From: DATFBY01 sp035253585
GTDB taxonomy: Bacteria > Gemmatimonadota > Gemmatimonadetes > Gemmatimonadales > Gemmatimonadaceae
Direction of reading: 5' to 3'
Length of the DNA: 64,000 nt
Assembly (NCBI GenBank): GCA_035253585.1
Contig: DATFBY010000055.1
Span: 1-64,000 of the forward strand
In this document: positions 17,748-27,170 of the stretch, in pieces
Layout: the number at the start of each line of letters is the position of its first letter
Position numbering within the stretch: the stretch's first letter is position 1
Program-made: the position numbers and the translations under genes
Notes under the pieces: model-generated
Databases searched by the model: none
Seen by the model: only the letters and a program-made list of their open reading frames with translations
Told to the model about the DNA's origin: nothing

Positions 17748-17799
17748 CGAAACCACGCCTGGCGGATCCGCGTAGGCTCGATTAGCTCTCCTTTTGCCC

Positions 17800-17843
17800 G
17801 TCTAAAGGAGCAAACCATCCTTCCCTTTCGACTGTCTACAGGA
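17800..17843 (+). promoter_or_regulatory. Direct repeat GTCTAMAGGA upstream of the PadR gene
   Basis: GTCTAAAGGA (17800-17809) and GTCTACAGGA (17834-17843) are 34 bases apart, about three helical turns. The second copy includes the probable Shine-Dalgarno of the PadR gene at 17849. It could be a binding site for the PadR protein or for the LytTR regulator encoded just upstream. Confidence 0.35.
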
Positions 17844-17848
17844 AGACA

Positions 17849-18193
17849 ATGACCGACACCCGCTCTGAGCTCCTTCAAGGGACGCTCGAAATGCTCGTAC
17901 TGAAGACGCTCTCGCTCGAGCCGATGCACGGATGGGGGATATCGCTCCGTCTTCGGCAGATCTCCGGCGACGTCTTCGACGTCAACCAGGGGTCGCTCTA
18001 TCCGGCGTTGCAGCGAATGCTGCGCCGGGGGTGGATCAAGGCGAGTTGGCGCGCGAGTGAGAACAACCGGCGGGCACGGTACTACGAGATCACGCGTGAA
18101 GGCACGCGCCAGCTCGAGGCACAGGTCGCCGATTGGAGACATTCGTCCGGTGCCGTCGAGCGCGTGTTGACCTTCGCATTTCAGGGACGGTGA
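17849..18193 (+). CDS. PadR family transcriptional regulator (partner of ADOP copy 3)
   Basis: A 114-residue winged-helix repressor: LLQGTLEMLVLKTLSLEPMHGWGISL, the wing helix VNQGSLYPALQRMLRRGWI, ASENNRRARYYEIT, and a C-terminal dimer helix. It is closely similar to the PadR proteins at 2.9 and 51.5 kb, all sharing the MHG and ENNR patches. It ends three bases before the ADOP start. AGGA sits eight bases before the ATG. It probably represses its own two-gene unit. Confidence 0.92.
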   Translation: MTDTRSELLQGTLEMLVLKTLSLEPMHGWGISLRLRQISGDVFDVNQGSLYPALQRMLRRGWIKASWRASENNRRARYYEITREGTRQLEAQVADWRHSSGAVERVLTFAFQGR

Positions 18194-18196
18194 CCC

Positions 18197-20896
18197 ATGG
18201 CCTGGTACCACGAGGTGCGCTCGGCGGTGCAGTCGCTGTTCACGCGGCGGAGCATGGAGCGAGAGATGGAAGAGGAGATGCAATTTCATCTGGAGATGGA
18301 AGCCCGCCGCAATCAGCAGGCGGGAATGGCGCCTGACGAGGCGCGACGGCGTGCCGGCCGCGATTTCGGTGGCGTGAGCCGCGCGCAGGAAGAGGTGCGC
18401 GACGAACGCGGGGCGCGCTGGCTCGAGGATCTCGCGCAGGATGTTCGATACGCCCTTCGCACGATGGGCCGCCGCCTCGGCTTCACATCGGTTGCAGTGA
18501 TCACCTTGGCGCTCGGCATCGGCGCGACGACGGCGCTGTTCAGCGTGGTGAAAGCCGTCCTGCTCACCAGGCTTCCGTACGGGAACCCGGAGGGCGTGGC
18601 GGTCATCTGGAGCGCGTGGAAGGGATTTCCGCAAACGTGGCTGTCGTACGACGAGTTCGAAGCGTACGACAGCGTGGTTCCCGCATTCGACAACGTCGCG
18701 CTGTTCGCCGACGGGTCGGCGAACCTCGGCGGCGACGACGGTGAGCCGGAGCGCATCCGTACGTCTCTCGTCACCGAAGACATCTTCAGTATCCTCGGCG
18801 TGTCGCCGATCCACGGCCGCGGCTTCACCAAGGAGGAGGACACGCCGAACGGACCGAGCGTGATCATCCTCGGCTATCCGCTCTGGCAGCGCCGCTACGG
18901 CGCCGATCCCGCGATCGTTGGCAAGCAGATTCAAGTGAGCGGACAGGCGACGACTGTCGTTGGCGTCATGCCCGACGGCTTCAAGCTTCCGCTGGACTTC
19001 GGTGCAAACGGTCCTTCGGAGGCATGGCAGCCGATGCAGACCGACGCGGCGCAGAACGGCGCGACGCCCGGTCCCACCTTTACCGCCGGCGGATCGAGCC
19101 ACGGCTTCTACGGCGTGGCGCGGCTCGCAAAAGCCGCGACGATCGAGCAAGCCAATCGACAGCTCACCGATCTGATCGCACAGGCGAAAGCAGACGGGAT
19201 CTATCCGGAGGAGATGCAGTTCCGCGCCTACGCGGTGCCGGTGGAAGAGCAGGTGACCGGCCGGATCCGTCCGGCGTTGCTCGTCACCTTCGGCGCCGTG
19301 GGATTCGTGCTGCTGATCGCGTGCGCCAATGTCGCCGGCCTGATGCTGGTGCGCGGTGAAGCCCGGCGGCGCGAGCTCGCGGTTCGTGTCGCGCTCGGCG
19401 CCGGCACTCGCCGCCTAACTCGGCAGCTCCTCACCGAAAGCGTCGTGCTCGGCTCGTTAGGCGGCGTGCTCGGGGTGGCGCTGGCGGCGCTCGGCGTGTG
19501 GGCCGTGAGGCACAACGCGCCGCCGGATCTTCCGCGGTTTACCGAGGCGCGCCTCGATCCGGTCGTCCTGATCTTCGCCGTCGCGATCGCAATGCTTGCC
19601 GCATTGCTGTCGGGTGTGCTGCCGGCGCTGCAGGCCAACGGCATTGCTCCGGCCAACGAGCTCAAGGAAGGTGGGCGCGGAGCAACCGTCGGTGGCGCGC
19701 GGTTGCGCTGGCGTCAGGCGCTGGTGGCGGCCGAGATCGCGCTGGCTGTTGTGCTCGTGACCGGCGCGGGACTGATGGTGAAGAGCGTATCGAATCTCTT
19801 TGCGATCAATGCCGGTCTCGATCCGCGCAACGTCCTCACGATGCGACTCTCGACGCCCTCGACGTACTATGCCGACTCGGTGACGATCGAGAATTTCTAC
19901 GACGAGCTACAGCGCCGGGTTGCCGCGCTCCCCGGTGTGACCTCGGTGGGGGCAGTACGAATTCTTCCGCTTGCGACGCAGGCGGGTGATTGGGGTCTCG
20001 AAGTGGAGGGATACACGCCGCCGGCAAATCATGGGACGCCCGGCGACTGGCAGGTGGTGACCGCCGGCTATTTCGAGACGATGGGAATGAAGGCCGTGCA
20101 AGGCCGATTATTCGACGCACGCGACAAGCTCGGGGCGCCTCTGGCCATGATCGTGAATCGCCGATTCGTGGAGCTGTATTTCGGTGGTCGCGATCCACTC
20201 GGACGTCGCGTGCGGATCATGGGCTCGCCTGATAGCGTGTTCTATACCGTGGTCGGTGTCGTGGAGAACGTGCATCACAACGGTCTCACTACCGAAGTGA
20301 AGGGACAGTTCTACGCGCCGCTGGGCCAGTTCGCGCTCGCGCCAGGGAACACGTCGCGCAGCATGAACCTGGTGGTGAAGACGGCTGGCGATCCGAAGGC
20401 GCTCATCCGTCCGGTGCGGCAGACGATCCGCGAGCTCGACAATCGCTTACCGGTGTCGGGGATCCGCACCATGGAGAACGTGCTGGCCGGCTCGATCGCC
20501 GAGCCGCGGTTCGCAATGGGATTGCTGACACTGTTCGGTATTTTGGCGCTGGTGCTCTCGGCGATCGGGATCTTCGGGATCGTGGCGCAAGTGGTAGCCG
20601 CGCGCGCGCACGAGTTCGGAATCCGCATCGCGCTCGGCGCGACGCCCAGGCATCTCGTTGGCCTCAGTCTCAAGACCGGCGTGGCGCAGACCGCTGTCGG
20701 TCTAGCCGTCGGGATCGTCGCTGCGCTCTTGCTGACGCGCGCGCTCACCGGCCTGTTGCATGGCGTCACGCCCACCGACGTCTCGACGTTCCTCACGGTG
20801 ATTGCGGTGACGGGTGTGGTGTCGTTGCTGGCGAGCGTCGGACCGGCGAGGAAGGCGGTCAAGACCGATCCGATGACGGTGCTGCACGAAGGCTGA
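18197..20896 (+). CDS. ADOP-type ABC permease, copy 3
   Basis: An 899-residue permease with the EEEMQFHLEMEARR-type prefix domain (about 15-75). Its first transmembrane helix is near 95-118 (SVAVITLALGIGATTALFSV). A MacB-like core follows, then FtsX domain one near 365-470 (GFVLLIACANVAGLMLVRGEAR), a second core, and FtsX domain two near 775-890 (RAHEFGIRIALGATPRHLV). Three bases separate it from the PadR stop. Unlike the other copies it lies next to a LytS/LytR pair. The substrate is unknown. Two GTTAGGC/GCCTAAC heptamers lie 43 bases apart near 19.4 kb. Confidence 0.92.
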   Translation: MAWYHEVRSAVQSLFTRRSMEREMEEEMQFHLEMEARRNQQAGMAPDEARRRAGRDFGGVSRAQEEVRDERGARWLEDLAQDVRYALRTMGRRLGFTSVAVITLALGIGATTALFSVVKAVLLTRLPYGNPEGVAVIWSAWKGFPQTWLSYDEFEAYDSVVPAFDNVALFADGSANLGGDDGEPERIRTSLVTEDIFSILGVSPIHGRGFTKEEDTPNGPSVIILGYPLWQRRYGADPAIVGKQIQVSGQATTVVGVMPDGFKLPLDFGANGPSEAWQPMQTDAAQNGATPGPTFTAGGSSHGFYGVARLAKAATIEQANRQLTDLIAQAKADGIYPEEMQFRAYAVPVEEQVTGRIRPALLVTFGAVGFVLLIACANVAGLMLVRGEARRRELAVRVALGAGTRRLTRQLLTESVVLGSLGGVLGVALAALGVWAVRHNAPPDLPRFTEARLDPVVLIFAVAIAMLAALLSGVLPALQANGIAPANELKEGGRGATVGGARLRWRQALVAAEIALAVVLVTGAGLMVKSVSNLFAINAGLDPRNVLTMRLSTPSTYYADSVTIENFYDELQRRVAALPGVTSVGAVRILPLATQAGDWGLEVEGYTPPANHGTPGDWQVVTAGYFETMGMKAVQGRLFDARDKLGAPLAMIVNRRFVELYFGGRDPLGRRVRIMGSPDSVFYTVVGVVENVHHNGLTTEVKGQFYAPLGQFALAPGNTSRSMNLVVKTAGDPKALIRPVRQTIRELDNRLPVSGIRTMENVLAGSIAEPRFAMGLLTLFGILALVLSAIGIFGIVAQVVAARAHEFGIRIALGATPRHLVGLSLKTGVAQTAVGLAVGIVAALLLTRALTGLLHGVTPTDVSTFLTVIAVTGVVSLLASVGPARKAVKTDPMTVLHEG

Positions 20897-20938
20897 GCGT
20901 CGAAACGCCTGGTGTCGCCGCCCGATGCCAGGCGTCCC

Positions 20939-20967
20939 TTGACACCAGGACTTAACACCGTTAGGTT
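20939..20967 (+). promoter_or_regulatory. tetR promoter with palindromic operator
   Basis: TTGACA (20939-20944) is a consensus -35 box and TAGGTT (20962-20967), 17 bases on, is a fair -10. ACTTAACACCGTTAGGT (20950-20966) between and over them is a near-perfect palindrome (ACYTAAC, three-base spacer, GTTARGT). It sits where a TetR repressor would block RNA polymerase. The same half-site recurs before the TolC gene. Confidence 0.65.
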
Positions 20968-20999
20968 TCGTACCATGATTAGACAACCGGCGCTCTCAC

Positions 21000-21629
21000 A
21001 TGGGTAGTCGCGAACGCCGAACGCGAGAGCGGGTGGAGACGCGCCAGCGAATCTTGGACGCGGCGCGAGACATGTTCGTACGACGCGGCTACGAGGCAAC
21101 GACAATGCGCGCGATCGCCGATCGAATCGAATACACGCCCACGGCCATTTACCATCATTTCCGAAACAAGGAAGCGCTGCTGAGCGAGCTTTCGGCGATC
21201 GACTTTCGGGCGCTCGCCGCCGCCTTCCAGCGAATTGGCCGGATCACCGATCCGATAGATCGACTACGCCGGATTGGAGAGGCCTATGTTGCTTTTGCGC
21301 TCGAGCATCCGATGCAGTACCAACTCATGTTCATGACGCGCCGCCCCGCCGGTGTCGACTCGCACCAGGACATCAAGCGTGGGGATCCCGGTGAGGATGC
21401 CTACGGCTTCCTTCGAGCTGCCTGCTCCGATGCGATCGCCAGCGGCCAACTCCGACCGGAATTTAAGGATGCCGAGGAGCTCGCGCAGATGCTGTGGTCC
21501 GCGCTCCACGGCCTCTTGGCGCTCCACATCGTCAAGGAAGACGACCCGTGGGTGAAGTGGCGCGATGTGCGACGAACGGCCGCCCGAATGAATGCCGCAC
21601 TCATGCGGGGCATTCTTCGCCACCAGTAA
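21000..21629 (+). CDS. TetR family transcriptional regulator
   Basis: A 209-residue regulator. The N-terminal TetR domain (about 10-57) has RQRILDAARDMFVRRGYEAT, then the helix-turn-helix TMRAIADRIEYTPTAIYHHF and FRNKEALLSEL. The C-terminal ligand and dimer domain begins near residue 70 and has the conserved YVAFALEHPMQYQLMF segment. It is the first gene of an RND pump locus, and matching palindromes lie at its own promoter and the tolC promoter. It is therefore the likely repressor of the pump, released by an unknown drug or envelope compound. Confidence 0.92.
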   Translation: MGSRERRTRERVETRQRILDAARDMFVRRGYEATTMRAIADRIEYTPTAIYHHFRNKEALLSELSAIDFRALAAAFQRIGRITDPIDRLRRIGEAYVAFALEHPMQYQLMFMTRRPAGVDSHQDIKRGDPGEDAYGFLRAACSDAIASGQLRPEFKDAEELAQMLWSALHGLLALHIVKEDDPWVKWRDVRRTAARMNAALMRGILRHQ

Positions 21630-21660
21630 GTAGGGAACTCTGTGTTTTTTTTGTGCGTTG

Positions 21661-21695
21661 ACTTAACAACGTAAGATTCTCGGACAGCGTTAAGT
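21661..21695 (+). promoter_or_regulatory. Operator half-sites before the TolC gene
   Basis: ACTTAAC (21661-21667) is followed three bases on by the partial partner GTAAGAT, and by an exact inverted half-site GTTAAGT (21689-21695) immediately before the TolC ATG. ACTTAAC is identical to the left half of the tetR promoter palindrome. An overlapping TTGACT (21658-21663) may be the -35 box. No terminator is visible between tetR and this site. Confidence 0.55.
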
Positions 21696-23042
21696 ATGAA
21701 GCCTGTACATCTATTCCTGCTGCTGACCCTGGCGCCGCCCATCCTACCGGCTGCGGCACAGCGCCCAGAGTCGCCCCTCGATCGCGTGGTGGCCGAAGCG
21801 CTCCGCAACAACCTCGAACTGGCACAACAAGCGCAAACCGTGCGTGGAGCCACTGCTGCCGTCCGCGAAGCACGTGCGCGGTTCCTCCCATCGATCACGC
21901 TCGACGCTCGTTACAGCGAGCAGCGCGACGTCCTCGAGCTCGGTGACGTCGTGAACCCTGCGTACGCGGCGCTCAACCAGCTGGTCGGTGAGCCGCGCTT
22001 CCCGACAAACCTGCAGCTCTCTCTCCCGTTCGCCCACGAGACTCGCGCTCGGCTCCTTCAACCGGTGTTCAATCCCGCCATCGCCGCCGGGTACTCGCAG
22101 TCACGGCACACACGCGAGGCGAGCGACATGCAGCGCCGCGCCCTCAGCCGGCGTATCGCCGCGGAGGCGCAGAGTGCATTGCTGGACGTCGCGGCGGCGC
22201 GAGGCGCTCGCCGCACCTGGGAAGCCACGCTCGTTCTGGTAACCGAAAACGAGCGCGTGGCGACACGCCTCGCGGCAGCCGGTCGTGCGACACCCGACGT
22301 CGTCTTTCGCGCGCGCGCCGACCGGAGCGACGTGGAGCAGCGCCTCGCCGAGGCCGCCGACCAGGAGGACGCGGCCGCGCGGACCTTGAATCGACTGCTC
22401 CGGCGGCCGCTCGATACCGCCGTCGAAGAGCTTCCGGACTCGCTCGTGCGGTTCGATATCACGCTCACCGAAAGCGACGCCATTGCCGCCGCGCTCGTTA
22501 GGCGCGAGGAGCTGGGGCAAGCGAGCGCCGGCATTCGCGCGGCTACCGCCGGTGTACGCGCCGCCAATGCGGCCTTCCTGCCCAGCCTTTCGATCGCACT
22601 CGACTACGGATTTCAAGGGTCCGAGCCGAGATTCGGCGGCGCCCACGATTTTGCCGCCGCGTCGGTGGTTCTGTCGTTCAACGTTCTGAACGGCGGAGGC
22701 GATGTAGCGAGGCGACAACGAGCACGGTCCGACGTCGAGCGCGCTCGTCTCCGACTCGCCGAGCTGGAGGACCTCGTGCGCCTCGACGTGAGTCGCGCGT
22801 ACCGTGCCGCACTCGTCGCGCGCGCCGCGATCGCAACCGCCGAGACTCGTCTCGAAGCGGCGACGCGAAGCTTCACGCTCGTCAGGCGCCGGTATGAAGA
22901 GGGATTGGCGTCGCAAGTCGAGTTTCTCGATGCGCGCACCACCCTCACCAACGCCGAGCTGAACCGAGTCGTCACCTCTTACCGCTACGCACAACGCTAC
23001 GTCGACCTCGAGCGCGCCGCTGCGTTGCGCTCGATCGATTGA
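21696..23042 (+). CDS. TolC-family outer membrane efflux protein
   Basis: A 448-residue outer-membrane channel of the OEP family with a signal peptide (hydrophobic stretch ending at PAAAQ). It has the two-fold repeat of long coiled-coil helices: EALRNNLELAQQAQTV and RARFLPSITLDARY in the first half, RAANAAFLPSLSIALDYGF and FTLVRRRYEEGLASQVEFLDARTTL in the second. It supplies the outer-membrane exit duct for the RND pump encoded by the next two genes. The ATG at 21696 follows an operator half-site directly, leaving little room for a ribosome site. Confidence 0.92.
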   Translation: MKPVHLFLLLTLAPPILPAAAQRPESPLDRVVAEALRNNLELAQQAQTVRGATAAVREARARFLPSITLDARYSEQRDVLELGDVVNPAYAALNQLVGEPRFPTNLQLSLPFAHETRARLLQPVFNPAIAAGYSQSRHTREASDMQRRALSRRIAAEAQSALLDVAAARGARRTWEATLVLVTENERVATRLAAAGRATPDVVFRARADRSDVEQRLAEAADQEDAAARTLNRLLRRPLDTAVEELPDSLVRFDITLTESDAIAAALVRREELGQASAGIRAATAGVRAANAAFLPSLSIALDYGFQGSEPRFGGAHDFAAASVVLSFNVLNGGGDVARRQRARSDVERARLRLAELEDLVRLDVSRAYRAALVARAAIATAETRLEAATRSFTLVRRRYEEGLASQVEFLDARTTLTNAELNRVVTSYRYAQRYVDLERAAALRSID

Positions 23043-23056
23043 ACCGAGGAGAGTTC

Positions 23057-24112
23057 ATGCTTCGTACCCATTCGATACTCAGGCTGCCCGCGGTCCTGCT
23101 CGCGGTAGTCGTCGCCATCGCCGCATGCTCGAGCAGTGCGGAGCAGGTAGATCAGCTCGCCTCCACGGGGACGCTCGTCCGGACCGCGGCGGTGAAGGAT
23201 ACGCTTCTGACCCGGCCGATCATTGCGAGCGGAGTCGTGAGACCGAAGGAAGAGGTCGCGCTCAGCTTCAAGATCAGCGGCGTCGTGGATCAGATCCACG
23301 TCGATCCAGGCGACGAGGTGCGCAAAGGACAGGTGTTGGCGACGCTCCTCCTTCGTGAAGTCGACGCGAGCGTCACGCGCGCCCACAGCATCGTCGAGAA
23401 GAGCAGTCGCGATCTCGCGCGCGCACGACGTCTATACGCCGACAGCGTCGTCACGCTGGTGCAGCTGCAGGACGCCGAGACCGCCGCGCAGGTCGCGCGC
23501 GCTGAGCTGGAAGCCGCATCGTTCAATCGGCGCTACGCGACGATCGTCGCCCGCTCGTCAGGCAGAGTACTGCAACGGAATGCCGAGCCTGGGGAAACGG
23601 TAGCGGCGGGCGCGACGATTCTGGTGGTGGGAAGCGACGCGCGTGGAAGCATCATCCGAGTGGGTCTCGCTGACCGCGATGCGGTGCGCGTACGAATCGG
23701 TGACACCGCCATCGCGCACTTCGACGCATACCCGGAGAGACGCTTCGTCGGGCAGGTCTCCCAGATCGACGCGGCCGCCGACGCGGGCACCGGTACCTAC
23801 GCCGTCGAGATTGCGATCGAGGAAGCGGATGACGTGGCCGTCGGGCTCGTCGGCCAGGTTCAACTGACGCCGGGCGCCACGCTGCCCACGTCGTTCGTGC
23901 CGATCGAGGCGCTTCTCGAGGCTGATGGCGACGAAGCCACGGTGTACGCGCTATCGGCCGATGGAAAACGCGCCGTTCGGCGGCGTGTCACGATTGCGTT
24001 CATCGACGACGGCCGCGCCGCGATCGCGCGTGGTCTGGAGGGCATTACCACGGTTCTCACCGATGGAGCCGCGTACGTCGACGAAGGCAGCGCGCTGAGG
24101 ATACGGCCATGA
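23057..24112 (+). CDS. RND efflux periplasmic adaptor, lipoprotein
   Basis: A 351-residue membrane fusion protein. The lipobox IAAC (about residue 24) predicts lipid anchoring in the inner membrane. The hallmark order follows: beta-barrel/lipoyl half EEVALSFKISGVVDQIHVDPGDEVRKGQ, a helical hairpin (ARARRLYADSVVTLVQLQDAE), the second lipoyl half RSSGRVLQRNAEPGETV, then beta-barrel and membrane-proximal domains. The ATG at 23057 has GAGGAG upstream. The TTG at 23039 overlaps the TolC stop but is unlikely to be used. It links the RND pump to TolC. Confidence 0.9.
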   Translation: MLRTHSILRLPAVLLAVVVAIAACSSSAEQVDQLASTGTLVRTAAVKDTLLTRPIIASGVVRPKEEVALSFKISGVVDQIHVDPGDEVRKGQVLATLLLREVDASVTRAHSIVEKSSRDLARARRLYADSVVTLVQLQDAETAAQVARAELEAASFNRRYATIVARSSGRVLQRNAEPGETVAAGATILVVGSDARGSIIRVGLADRDAVRVRIGDTAIAHFDAYPERRFVGQVSQIDAAADAGTGTYAVEIAIEEADDVAVGLVGQVQLTPGATLPTSFVPIEALLEADGDEATVYALSADGKRAVRRRVTIAFIDDGRAAIARGLEGITTVLTDGAAYVDEGSALRIRP

Positions 24113-27100
24113 AGCTACTCGAGTTCCCCGTCCGGAACTTCCAATTCACGGTCGTCGTCTTCGCAATGCTTGCCGCGCTCGGCGTCAGCTCCTGGTACTC
24201 CATTCCTCGCGGCGAAGACCCACCGTTGAACGTTCCGACCTTCACTGTCGTAGCGGTCTATCCCGGCGCGAGCCCGGCCGACCTCGAACGCCTCGTCGTG
24301 CGCGATGTCGAGGAGCGGCTCGATGCGCTCGAGGATGTCGACAAGATCGAGAGCAGAGTCCTGGATGGCGTGGCGACGATCACGATCGAATTCGACGCGG
24401 ATGAGAATGCGGACGACCGGTACGACGAAGTGATACGGGAGATGAACGCGTTGCGCGCCGAGCTGCCAGCAGAGTTGACGCGCTTCGACGTCGAGAAGGT
24501 CACCACGCTTGATGTGGCCATCGCGCAGATCGCGCTGGTCAGCACCACGACGTCGTATCATCAGCTCGACAGCATCGCGGAGGCGCTGGAAGATCGGCTC
24601 GCGGCGCTCGCCGGTGTCCGGCGTGCGGAGCGATGGGGTGTTCCTGCGCGTCAGGTCGATGTGTCGCTCGATCTCGGCCGTCTTGCGAACCTCTCGGTTT
24701 CCCCGGGCCAAGTGCTGCAGGCGATCGGCGGAGAGAGTGCGGACATCCCGGCCGGTCGGGTCGAGTCCGGCGTTCGTGTGTTCAATGTAAAGACGAGTGG
24801 CAGCTACGAGACGCCGGACCAGATCGGAGCGACCGTGATTCACGCCGCGGACGGTCGCCTCTTGCGCGTGCGCGATGTGGCGCGCGTCAGCTGGGGGTAC
24901 GAAGACTCCACGTACCGCGCGCTCTACGATGGCAAGCGCGCGGTATTCGTCACCGTGACACAGCAGGACGGCCAGAACATCAGTGTCGTGCGTGACCGCG
25001 TGTGGTCCGCGCTCGATGAGTTCGAGCGCACACTGCGCCCCACGGTCACGATGGTGCGGGGCTTCGACCAGGCGAAGAACGTCTCGCATCGGCTTTCTCG
25101 GCTGGGAATCGATCTGCTCATCGCCATCGCGCTGGTCTTGTTGACGCTCCTGCCGCTTGGACTTCGCGCGGCTGGCATCGTGATGGTCTCGATCCCGCTT
25201 TCCCTGCTGATCGGGATCGCGATGCTGAGGTTCACCGGCTTCACCATCAATCAGCTGTCGATCGTCGGCGCTGTCATCGCGCTCGGACTGATCGTCGACG
25301 ACTCCATCGTGGTCGTGGAGAACATCACGCGCTTTCTCCGCGCCGGCCATTCCGCGATAGAGGCCGCGATCGAAGCAACGAAGCAGATCGCGGTCGCCGT
25401 GGTGGGCGCCACCGCGACGTTGGTGCTGGCATTCGTGCCACTGCTCTTTCTTCCCGGTGGCCCAGGACAGTACATCCGGTCGCTTCCCGTAGCGGTGATC
25501 GTCACCGTTCTCGCTTCGCTACTGGTATCCCTGACGATCATCCCCTGGCTCGCCAGCCGCGTGCTGCGGCCTGAAGGTGAGGAAGGGAACCGCGTGTTGA
25601 CGCTGTTCGAGCGAGGGATCCACGCGACATACGCGCCGATCCTCGATCGCGCGCTGCAGCATCCGCGGCGCGCACTGTTGGCCGCGTCGGCGTTCGTGGT
25701 CGGGATCGGCGCGCTCTTGCCCTTCGTAGGCTTCTCGCTGTTCCCCAAGGCCGAGACGCCTCAGTTCTACGTGAACGTCACCGGTCCAGAAGGCGCCAGC
25801 ATCGAAGCCACCGCTACGGCTGCTAGATACGCGGATTCGGTGATTCGCTCTCACCCAGAGGTCGCTGCGGTCTTCACGTCGATCGGACGCGACAACCCGC
25901 GCATCTATTACAACGTCATTCCGCGACGAGAAACTCCGTCCGTCGGGCAGCTCTTCGTCATCCTCGACGAGTACGATCAATCGCGCACACCGGCACTGCT
26001 CGATTCGCTGCGTTTACAGCTTGCCGAGTATCCGGGCGCGCGTCTGGAACTTCGAGAGTTCGAGAACGGCCCGCCCATCGATGCTCCGGTAGCCGTTCGC
26101 GTCGTCGGCAGTGATCTCGACACGCTGCGCGCGCTGGCGGCGCGGGTGGAGCGCGTTCTGAATCGAACGCCCGGCACTCAGTACGTGAACAACCCCGTGC
26201 GGCTCCTGCGCACCGATATGCGAGTCGTGATCGATCGCGCAAAGGCGGGTCTGCTCGGCATTCCGACGTTGGAGATCGACCGCACGGTCCGGCTCGGTCT
26301 TGCCGGTCTCGATGCCGGCATTCTGCGAGAGGCCGATGGCGAAGCGCGCGACGTCGTCGTCCGCTTGGCCGGCTATCGCCGTCCAGCGCCCGCGATGTTC
26401 GATCGCCTCTACGTCGCGTCGCTATCGGGAGCGCTGACGCCACTGCGCCACATCGCGGACGTCCGTTTCGAGGCGGACGTTCCGGAGATTCGGCGCATCG
26501 ACCGAGAGCGGGCGGTGACGATCACCAGCTTCGTGCGCACCGGCTACAACACGGACCAAGTGACTCGTCAGGCACTGACGTCACTCGATTCGATCCCGCT
26601 CCCGCCCGGCTATCGAATCGTACCGGCGGGCGAGATCGAAAGCCGGCAGGAAAGCTTCGGCGGGATCGGCAGTGCGCTGATCGTCGCCACGTTCCTGATC
26701 CTGGCTGTCCTCGTGCTCGAGTTCAAGACGTTTCGAGGAACGCTCATCGTCGCATCGGTAATTCCACTCGGCGTGATGGGTGGAATTCTCGCGCTCTTCC
26801 TCACCGGCAATACGCTCTCGTTCACGGCGATGATCGGCTTCGTCGCGCTCATAGGCATCGAGATCAAAACCTCGATCCTGCTCGTCGACCTCACTAACCA
26901 GCTTCGTCGAGAGGGGATGTCGCTGGAGGATGCGATTCGCCGCGCGGGTGAAGTGCGCTTTCTGCCCATCGTTCTGACGAGTCTCACGGCAATCGGCGGA
27001 CTGTTACCGCTTGCGATTCAGGGCCACGCACTCTACGCGCCGCTGGCGTGGGTCATCATCGGCGGGCTCGTTTCGTCGACCATACTTTCGCGCATCGTGA

Positions 27101-27156
27101 CGCCGGTGATCTACAAGCTTTGGCCGCCGGCGCTTTCACCGAATCGCACTACCTAG
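24109..27156 (+). CDS. RND efflux transporter, inner-membrane pump
   Basis: A 1015-residue proton-driven pump with twelve transmembrane helices and two large periplasmic loops. Conserved features: VYPGASPADLERLV (about 50), the transmembrane-4 acidic pair in LGLIVDDSIVVVENITRF (about 390), the porter stretch YVNVTGPEGASIEA (about 555), and the final ILSRIVTPVIY. The ATG overlaps the adaptor stop by four bases. By length and motifs it is of the AcrB/MdtB hydrophobe-amphiphile type or a close relative, exporting drugs or lipids. An epimerase gene follows after 14 bases, an unusual companion that may hint at a glycolipid or isoprenoid cargo. Confidence 0.93.
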   Translation: MKLLEFPVRNFQFTVVVFAMLAALGVSSWYSIPRGEDPPLNVPTFTVVAVYPGASPADLERLVVRDVEERLDALEDVDKIESRVLDGVATITIEFDADENADDRYDEVIREMNALRAELPAELTRFDVEKVTTLDVAIAQIALVSTTTSYHQLDSIAEALEDRLAALAGVRRAERWGVPARQVDVSLDLGRLANLSVSPGQVLQAIGGESADIPAGRVESGVRVFNVKTSGSYETPDQIGATVIHAADGRLLRVRDVARVSWGYEDSTYRALYDGKRAVFVTVTQQDGQNISVVRDRVWSALDEFERTLRPTVTMVRGFDQAKNVSHRLSRLGIDLLIAIALVLLTLLPLGLRAAGIVMVSIPLSLLIGIAMLRFTGFTINQLSIVGAVIALGLIVDDSIVVVENITRFLRAGHSAIEAAIEATKQIAVAVVGATATLVLAFVPLLFLPGGPGQYIRSLPVAVIVTVLASLLVSLTIIPWLASRVLRPEGEEGNRVLTLFERGIHATYAPILDRALQHPRRALLAASAFVVGIGALLPFVGFSLFPKAETPQFYVNVTGPEGASIEATATAARYADSVIRSHPEVAAVFTSIGRDNPRIYYNVIPRRETPSVGQLFVILDEYDQSRTPALLDSLRLQLAEYPGARLELREFENGPPIDAPVAVRVVGSDLDTLRALAARVERVLNRTPGTQYVNNPVRLLRTDMRVVIDRAKAGLLGIPTLEIDRTVRLGLAGLDAGILREADGEARDVVVRLAGYRRPAPAMFDRLYVASLSGALTPLRHIADVRFEADVPEIRRIDRERAVTITSFVRTGYNTDQVTRQALTSLDSIPLPPGYRIVPAGEIESRQESFGGIGSALIVATFLILAVLVLEFKTFRGTLIVASVIPLGVMGGILALFLTGNTLSFTAMIGFVALIGIEIKTSILLVDLTNQLRREGMSLEDAIRRAGEVRFLPIVLTSLTAIGGLLPLAIQGHALYAPLAWVIIGGLVSSTILSRIVTPVIYKLWPPALSPNRTT

Positions 27157-27170
27157 AAATGGGAGTAGAC

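Noticed and set aside
17630..19150. 506-codon minus-strand frame
   Set aside because: It is antisense to the LytTR, PadR and ADOP genes, which have clear families.
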